64,000 nt of DNA from CP2-2F sp034432555 (lineage in GTDB: Bacteria; Chloroflexota; Anaerolineae; Aggregatilineales; UBA2796), in assembly GCA_034432555.1 (NCBI GenBank), contig DAOUBW010000002.1:9672-73671 (forward strand), written 5' to 3'. The translations under genes were made by a program, and so were the position numbers. A model generated the notes under the pieces. It saw only the letters and a program-made list of their open reading frames with translations, had not been told where the DNA came from and searched no databases. Shown one piece after another: positions 58,825-64,000 of this stretch (its first letter is position 1; the number at the start of each line of letters is the position of its first letter).

Positions 58825-59141
58825 GGTGTTGTTCTTCCTTGTGTCGGCTGGGGTGTGCGAATGTTTTCGGCAGCGCTGTTGCCAAAGCGTGGCGTTTGGG
58901 TTGGGCGCGGCGGGCGCGTTGGAAACGTTTGATTAGGCGTGCTGCCTTGCCTTGCCCGCCACGTTTGGGTGATGGGACGTGCGGTGTTCAAGGGATTGAA
59001 CACATCAGCATCCGCACTGAGCGAGAAAAACAGACAGGCGAACAACAGCACAAGCAGCACCACCAAGCCGACAACGCGCTCTTGGGAAGTGCCTGCGCGG
59101 GGCGGCGCTGGTGGTGGGTTGAAATCACTTGGTGCGTACAC
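58821..59141 (-). CDS. Small single-pass membrane protein downstream of gyrA
   Basis: No family was recognised. It has 106 residues: a proline-rich N-terminal tail, one membrane helix (VVGLVVLLVLLFACLFFSL, about 23-41) and a Pro/Thr-rich C-terminal tail. It starts 6 bp after the gyrA stop, and its stop overlaps the RidA start. Confidence 0.6.
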   Translation of the reverse strand: MYAPSDFNPPPAPPRAGTSQERVVGLVVLLVLLFACLFFSLSADADVFNPLNTARPITQTWRARQGSTPNQTFPTRPPRPTQTPRFGNSAAENIRTPQPTQGRTTP

Positions 59142-59147
59142 GTGCGC

Positions 59148-61829
59148 TTACTCGCCTTCTGGCTCGGAATCCGCATCGAGATCAGCCTCAGAATCGGTGT
59201 CTACCTCATCGTCGCTCAGATCATCCTCAAAATCGTCCTCAATGTCTTCCAAATCATCAAGATCGGCGGCATCGCCATTCAGCGAAAGTGCTATCTCAGA
59301 GTCCGCCTGTGGCAGGCTGGCATCGGCTGCCATCTCATCGGCGGCAGCATTACCATTCGCCGTTCTGATTGCCTCTGCCTCTAGATTGACGGGTGAGGCT
59401 TTTACAATGGCAACGCTCACCACGGTGTCCCCACTGCTCAGGCGCACAACACGCACCCCTTGCGCGGCGCGTCCCGTCAGGCGGATCGACTCAGCGCGGG
59501 TGCGGAGCGCCATGCCGTCGCGGGTGATGAGCGTGATCTCATCGTTAGGGCGCAACACATTAGCCGAGACAATCACGCCGAACTTGTTGATCGCCTTCAG
59601 ACTGATCGTCCGCACGCCCATGCCCGAACGCCGCTTCAATGGATATTCGGCGATGGAAACGCGCTTGCTGTAGCCATGTGCCGTCACGATCAGCAGTTCG
59701 GTCACCTCGTTGTTGATGACATCCAAACCAGCAAGGTAGTCACCTTCTTGCAGGCGCATAGCGCGCATACCCGCAGCGGCACGTCCTAATGGGCGCACGT
59801 CATTCTCGTCAAATTGCAGCGCACGTCCACTTGCTGTCACGAGTATGAGGCGATCTGTCCCAGAGGTGCGGCGCACCCACTGAAGGCGATCATCTTCCTC
59901 TAACGACATGGCGATCAAGCCGTTGGCGCGCACTGTGGCAAAATCAGAAATCTTAACACGCTTAATCTTGCCGTTGCGCGTACACAGCACAAAGAAGCCG
60001 CTCTCGAAATTATCCACACAAGTGACCGCCGTCACACGCTCATCCTCACCCAGCGCCAGCAGGTTTGTTAGCAGCATTCCCTTGCCCGCGCGATCCGCTT
60101 CGGGCAACTGGAAGGTGCGCTGCGCGTAGACCTTGCCGTGATTGGTGAAAAAGAGCAGGTGTGCCAGCGAGTTAGCGCTGATCAGATGCTCAACGTTATC
60201 CTCATCACGGGTGGTCATCCCGGTGACGCCGCGTCCGCCGCGCCCTTGGGAGCGGTAGAGTGCCGAGGGTGAGCGCTTGACATAGCCACGCTGCGTGATA
60301 GCGATCAGCACTTCCTCATCACGGATCAAGTCTGCCTCGTCAAAGTCGGCGCTGGCAGTCATATCAAGGCGTGTACGGCGCTCATCGCCAAACTCTTCGG
60401 CAACCTCGTTCAGGTCGGTTTTGATGAGCGCCAAGACTTTGGCAGGATGCGCCAACAAGTCCTCAAGGTAGGTGATCCGTGCGCGGACTTGCTCATGTTC
60501 TTCAACGATCTTTTGGTGTTCAAGGGCAGCCAAGCGGCGCAGTTGCAGCTCTAGGATGGCGCGTGCCTGCGCCTCGCTGAACTCGAACAGGATGATGAGC
60601 GCCTCACGTGCCGATTCAGTATCTTGCGCCTCTCGAATGGTCTTGATAATGTCGTCAATGGCGTTCAACGCCTTAAGGTAGCCTTCCAAAATGTGAGCGC
60701 GGGCGCGCATCTTGTCCAGCTCAAATTCGGAACGGCGGGTGATGACTTCACGGCGATGCTCTACGTAGATTTGCAGTGTACGCTTCAGGCTGATCGTGCG
60801 CGGCTCGCCTTCCACAAGGGCGAGAATCTGCACGCCGAAAGTGCTTTGAAGCTGTGTGTATTTGTAGAGCTGGTTCAGCGCCTTAAGCGGCTGTGCGCTG
60901 CGCTTTAGCTCGATGACGATCCGCATTCCGTGCCGATCCGACTCATCGCGCAGATCGCTGATCACATCAAGACGCCCTTCTTTTGCCAACTGCGCCAAGC
61001 GCTCGATGATAGCCGTCTTGCTGATTTGGTAGGGAATCTCGGTAACGATGACCGCCTGCCTGCCGCCTTTCAGTTCTTCGATCTCGCACGTGGCGCGCAC
61101 CGTGAGTTTGCCGCGCCCTGTCGCGTAGACTTCACGGAGTGCCTCGCCGCCGATGATCGTGGCGCCGGTTGGAAAATCGGGCGCTGTGACGAACTGCATC
61201 AGGTCATCTACGCTTACGTTGTCCAGATCGTCGTAATGATCGATCAGGTAGGCAACCGCGGCGGCAACTTCGCGCAGGTTATGCGGCGGAATGTTGGTTG
61301 CCATACCCACCGCAATACCGCTAGAGCCGTTCACCAAGAGGTTGGGCAGGCGCGCCGGCAGCACGCTTGGCTCTTGCAGGCTGCCATCAAAGTTATCCGT
61401 CCAGTCTACGGTGTTCATGTTGAGGTCAATCAACATTTCCTCGGCAATGCGCGCAAGGCGTGCTTCGGTATAGCGCATCGCCGCCGGGCTATCCCCATCA
61501 ATGCTGCCGAAATTGCCCTGACCATCTACCAACGGATAGCGCATGGAGAAATCTTGGGCAAGGCGTGCCATTGCCTCATAGATAGCGCTATCGCCGTGCG
61601 GGTGATATTTACCAAGCACTTCGCCCACAATACGGGCGCTCTTTTTGTAGGCGGAGTTGGGGCGCAAGCCCATATCGTGCATCACATAGAGGATGCGGCG
61701 GTGAACAGGCTTCAGACCGTCGCGGGCATCTGGCAGGGCGCGTGCCACGATCACGCTCATGGCGTAATCAAGGTAGCTATCCCGCATCTGCTCATCAATG
61801 GCAACGGGGCGAATCGTACCAATATCCAT
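59148..61829 (-). CDS. gyrA: DNA gyrase subunit A
   Basis: GyrA cuts and rejoins DNA in the gyrase complex, introducing negative supercoils. From the ATG at 61829 it has 893 residues. The catalytic Y is at about 120 (AMRYTEARL), and the quinolone region holds S81 and E85 (HPHGDSAIYE), a susceptible-type arrangement. The C-terminal pinwheel has the GyrA-box-like QGRGGRG. The protein ends in a 40-residue acidic tail with many D and E, longer than usual. An earlier ATG at 61853 or GTG at 61856 is possible. gyrB is not in the window. Confidence 0.96.
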   Translation of the reverse strand: MDIGTIRPVAIDEQMRDSYLDYAMSVIVARALPDARDGLKPVHRRILYVMHDMGLRPNSAYKKSARIVGEVLGKYHPHGDSAIYEAMARLAQDFSMRYPLVDGQGNFGSIDGDSPAAMRYTEARLARIAEEMLIDLNMNTVDWTDNFDGSLQEPSVLPARLPNLLVNGSSGIAVGMATNIPPHNLREVAAAVAYLIDHYDDLDNVSVDDLMQFVTAPDFPTGATIIGGEALREVYATGRGKLTVRATCEIEELKGGRQAVIVTEIPYQISKTAIIERLAQLAKEGRLDVISDLRDESDRHGMRIVIELKRSAQPLKALNQLYKYTQLQSTFGVQILALVEGEPRTISLKRTLQIYVEHRREVITRRSEFELDKMRARAHILEGYLKALNAIDDIIKTIREAQDTESAREALIILFEFSEAQARAILELQLRRLAALEHQKIVEEHEQVRARITYLEDLLAHPAKVLALIKTDLNEVAEEFGDERRTRLDMTASADFDEADLIRDEEVLIAITQRGYVKRSPSALYRSQGRGGRGVTGMTTRDEDNVEHLISANSLAHLLFFTNHGKVYAQRTFQLPEADRAGKGMLLTNLLALGEDERVTAVTCVDNFESGFFVLCTRNGKIKRVKISDFATVRANGLIAMSLEEDDRLQWVRRTSGTDRLILVTASGRALQFDENDVRPLGRAAAGMRAMRLQEGDYLAGLDVINNEVTELLIVTAHGYSKRVSIAEYPLKRRSGMGVRTISLKAINKFGVIVSANVLRPNDEITLITRDGMALRTRAESIRLTGRAAQGVRVVRLSSGDTVVSVAIVKASPVNLEAEAIRTANGNAAADEMAADASLPQADSEIALSLNGDAADLDDLEDIEDDFEDDLSDDEVDTDSEADLDADSEPEGE

Positions 61830-61894
61830 AGTCGCTAATTTCCCAGTGTACATCACTCACAGCGGCATTTTTAACCGTCCGCGCTGCATCCTTT

Positions 61895-61900
61895 ATTATA
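61895..61900 (-). promoter_or_regulatory. -10 element of gyrA
   Basis: On the minus strand TATAAT at 61900-61895 is a perfect -10, about 66 bases before the start codon at 61829. The -35 region (near TCGCAA, 18 bases upstream) is a weak match. It is the only good hexamer in the 134-bp gap before gyrA. Confidence 0.5.
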
Positions 61901-61990
61901 CCGCATTTTTGCAGGCTTTGCGAGAGGCTGAATCGCTAGGATTCATCACACCAAAACGGGAATTTTCAGGCAAGGGCGAAAGGTGGTTTT

Positions 61991-62773
61991 TTACAAGTAA
62001 TTGCTGAGTGGTATGTAAGCTAGTTGATAGCCGTCTGCCACATAGCCCAAGCGTTGGTAAAGGGGCATTCCCATCGCAGAGGAAGCTAAGGCGGTGCCGC
62101 TGTAGCCTTCGGCACGGGCGCGCTTGTGGAGCGCTTCCATCATGGCAGCGGCGATGCCCTGCCGCCGCGCAAAGGGCAGCGTCGTCACATTGTAGATGCC
62201 TGCCACGCCACCGCTCAGCACTAGGCTGCCCGCGCCCGCCGCCTGATCGCCTAGCCATGCCACCACATGCCGCCCTTCGGGCAGCTGCAGCAGCACCGCT
62301 AGGAACTGCTCCGCTGAGTCGCCAACCATGTCAAAGCCTTCCAGGACTAAGCGCGTATAGAGCGCCCGATCACTGGGCGTTTCCACAAACTGCACGCGCA
62401 CGGTGGGATTGATCGGCGGCATGTCGAGATCACTCTCACACAGCATCAGCGGATCGCACAGCAACTCGGTAAAGCGCGCTGCCGATAAAAGCCCTGATTG
62501 CGGCGGCGTTGGGCTGGGCGCGCAGAACTGGATGGAGTAGGGCAGCCGCAGGGCGGCAAAAGGCGCCGCATAAGCGCGAATGAGCGCTGAATCGAGCGCA
62601 GCGGCATCTTCCAGCACAGCGCCGTTAAAGACCGCCAAATGCCAGCCTGTACGCACCATCAGCGCCTGTTCCTTACGCCATGTATAGGCATTCGGTAAGT
62701 AGCTGGCAATCTGCGCCAACAAACCAATCCAGTTGCGGTGAAACGCCATCGTCGGCGTTTGAACAGCAGTCAT
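61991..62773 (-). CDS. GNAT family N-acetyltransferase
   Basis: This 260-residue protein has an unrecognised N-terminal half and a C-terminal GNAT fold. The acetyl-CoA pyrophosphate loop is about RRQGIAAAMM (about 203-212), preceded by AGAGSLVLSGGVAGIYNVTTLPF. The end SAMGMPLYQRLGYVADGYQLAYI is typical. Its start overlaps the stop of the zincin gene (ATGA), so it may modify or protect the same pathway. Acceptor unknown. Confidence 0.85.
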   Translation of the reverse strand: MTAVQTPTMAFHRNWIGLLAQIASYLPNAYTWRKEQALMVRTGWHLAVFNGAVLEDAAALDSALIRAYAAPFAALRLPYSIQFCAPSPTPPQSGLLSAARFTELLCDPLMLCESDLDMPPINPTVRVQFVETPSDRALYTRLVLEGFDMVGDSAEQFLAVLLQLPEGRHVVAWLGDQAAGAGSLVLSGGVAGIYNVTTLPFARRQGIAAAMMEALHKRARAEGYSGTALASSAMGMPLYQRLGYVADGYQLAYIPLSNYL

Positions 62774-63555
62774 AAGCCCAGATTCGCAGCAGCGCGGCGC
62801 TCCAAAGCAGGCGAGAGGCGTTTATACAGCGGGCTATCATCGGGCAGGCGCAAGAAAACATCCCGCACAAACACAAAGCGCGTGGGAGAAGTCTCCCATA
62901 AATAGGTAGGCGGCTTGCTCTGGTCGAGGGGCCACAGATAAGCGCGTTCCTCACGCACGGAATGCACATAATAGCGCACCATCTCGGCAAGGTCTTCGCC
63001 GGGCGCAGTGCTAACATCCCGCGAGTCAACGGGCAAGGTTTCCCAATCACCGCTTTGGAGCGGCTTGCCCTGTTGGCGCGGATGCGTCCATTCGTCACCT
63101 TCTTTGCGCCAATCCAAGCCGTTTTTGAAACACCACGCATTCTCATAGAGCCAGCCACGATATTCGTTGCTGGCGTGGGTGCCCTCGTGAATAAAAATGC
63201 GGTACAGCACCGAGAGATCATTATGCGGCTCACCAATGCGCAGCCATTGGTTGCCGTAATGCCCGCCGCCGGGAGTGCGATCAATCCAGAAATGGATGGG
63301 TTTTTCGCGGAAAGGCGCTGACCACGTTTCACCGAGTAGATCAAGGGTTTGGCGCAGTGTAAGCAGTTCGGCGGTGCTGAGCGGACGGGCGTTGCCTTTT
63401 GGGTCGCTCTCGATCAGCTTAATGCCGTAGGTGCTGTGCAGGTGATCAACCAACGCGCCGCGCTCCGCAGGGCGCACAGAATCGGCAACAGACGGCGGAC
63501 GCTGCCAAATGTTAAAGCCGAATAGGTTGATCAGCCAACGCAGGAAGTTGTTCAT
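62770..63555 (-). CDS. Putative HExxH zinc metallopeptidase
   Basis: This 261-residue protein has the motif HEGTH (H123, E124, H127), a perfect HExxH zinc-site, within RIFIHEGTHASNEYRG. A second acidic cluster, APGEDLAEMVRYY with E187 and E191, could give the third ligand, as in gluzincins. No signal peptide, though the N-terminus is somewhat hydrophobic. No family was recognised. It overlaps the GNAT gene by 4 bp and lies next to a flavin-oxidase remnant. Confidence 0.68.
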   Translation of the reverse strand: MNNFLRWLINLFGFNIWQRPPSVADSVRPAERGALVDHLHSTYGIKLIESDPKGNARPLSTAELLTLRQTLDLLGETWSAPFREKPIHFWIDRTPGGGHYGNQWLRIGEPHNDLSVLYRIFIHEGTHASNEYRGWLYENAWCFKNGLDWRKEGDEWTHPRQQGKPLQSGDWETLPVDSRDVSTAPGEDLAEMVRYYVHSVREERAYLWPLDQSKPPTYLWETSPTRFVFVRDVFLRLPDDSPLYKRLSPALERRAAANLGL

Positions 63556-63599
63556 ACCACACAGTTAAGCACACTTTGCGCCGAATGCCAAGTGCTTGG

Positions 63600-63860
63600 C
63601 GGGCGGCACGCAACTTTATAGCACGTCCGGCAGTGAGCCTGCACCCTGAAAGTGGCGATGAGGTGGTCATCTTGGAAGGTGTTGTACAACGCGGCACTAC
63701 ACAAGCAATTGCGGCAGAGGTTGGACGGCGCTACACAGCGAAAGATGGGCTGGACGAAGGCAACTTGCCAACAGCAGATGCCTACTACTGGCTGTCGCCG
63801 AAGGTTGGCATGGCGTGGCACGAGTCAGCTTTCCCAACGACGGCAACGCGCGACACATAG
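63600..63860 (+). pseudogene. 5'-truncated pyridoxamine 5'-phosphate oxidase-family remnant
   Basis: The frame reads RNFIARPAVSLHPESGDEVVILEG and later YYWLSPKVGMAWHESAFPTTATR, which match the middle and C-terminal parts of PPOX/F420-type flavin-binding proteins. The first 50-60 residues, with the flavin phosphate site, are missing; the zincin start lies immediately upstream on the other strand. No ribosome site is evident. Most likely a gene fragment left after a rearrangement. Confidence 0.7.
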
Positions 63861-63944
63861 CTATAAATGCCGTGTGCCGCACTAGTTGCAAAAGAAGGGA
63901 GGAAAACACAAAAGAGCGCCTGGTGAGAGGATATGGGGAAAAGG

Positions 63945-64000
63945 GCTTGGCAATGACCTACTCTCCCACTCCGTCTCCAGAGCAGTACCATCGGCGCTGG
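63945..64000 (-). rRNA. 5S ribosomal RNA, partial (3' end)
   Basis: Read on the minus strand, the sequence has the conserved 5S 3' half with GATGGTACTGC, GGGAGAGTAGGTC and the ending GCCAAGC. The window edge cuts the gene, so the 5' half and probably the 23S and 16S genes lie beyond it. The T-rich stretch just downstream (63898-63940) may terminate the rRNA transcript. Confidence 0.88.

Noticed and set aside
1..64000. tRNA genes
   Set aside because: Intergenic gaps were read for T-loop signatures and none was convincing; a covariance-model scan would be decisive.

Overview
The window looks like ordinary chromosome from a member of the Chloroflexota, probably class Anaerolineae. This is inference from gene content, not from a marker tree. 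Supporting points are a GC-rich genome, short sigma-70 and ECF sigma factors, DUF58/VWA pairs, many multi-spanning glycosyltransferase-like proteins, VanW, YtxH and EthD proteins, a PgpH-type 7TM-HD protein, and no outer-membrane assembly genes. Genes lie on both strands, are tightly packed and often overlap by 4 bp. The right edge cuts into a 5S rRNA on the minus strand, so an rRNA operon continues beyond the window.

Layout. 0-5 kb: a primary-like sigma factor, a CDF metal exporter and a complete minC-minD-minE operon. 5-12 kb: a minus-strand operon of DUF58 protein, GT39-like transferase, BatA-like VWA protein and a second GT-C-like membrane protein. 12-15.5 kb: an isolated phage-type terminase pair (small and large subunit) behind a promoter whose spacer holds a perfect GAAC-N4-GTTC (LexA/SOS-type) box, followed by small unknown proteins. 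15.5-20.5 kb: a cyclic 2,3-diphosphoglycerate synthetase homologue and a sugar ABC importer. 20.6-23.3 kb: a TetR-controlled DrrAB-like exporter. 23.2-24.4 kb: a ubiquitin-like/FHA protein translationally linked to a JAMM peptidase. 24.7-31.6 kb: a DICT-domain protein, two GT4 glycosyltransferases, an orphan CoxM-like FAD protein, a GH13 amylase and a FemAB/BioF2-like acyltransferase.

31.8-36.7 kb: yqeY, a PgpH-type HD phosphodiesterase, ybeY, dgkA and an AI-2E family permease. 36.7-42.6 kb: a RecF/OLD-like ATPase, dtd, murJ, yajC, ssb (with a second perfect SOS-type box in its promoter) and rtcB. 42.6-51.2 kb: a GlcD-type oxidase, a CheY-like regulator, ftsQ-ftsA (no ftsZ beside them), a TPR membrane protein, rsmE, dprA and a BCS1-like AAA ATPase. 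51.4-59.1 kb: a VanW protein, three small membrane proteins, then a minus-strand run of prepilin peptidase, histidine kinase, ECF sigma factor and membrane protein, plus EthD and RidA. 59.1-64 kb: gyrA, a zincin/GNAT pair, a 5'-truncated flavin-oxidase remnant and the 5S rRNA.

The most interesting signals are two. First, the terminase locus appears to be controlled by DNA damage, and the independent copy of the same operator at ssb supports this. Second, the Ub-like/FHA plus JAMM pair looks like a minimal bacterial ubiquitin-like signalling module. No CRISPR array, complete insertion sequence or tRNA gene was recognised. All family calls are from reading the sequence; no database search was run.
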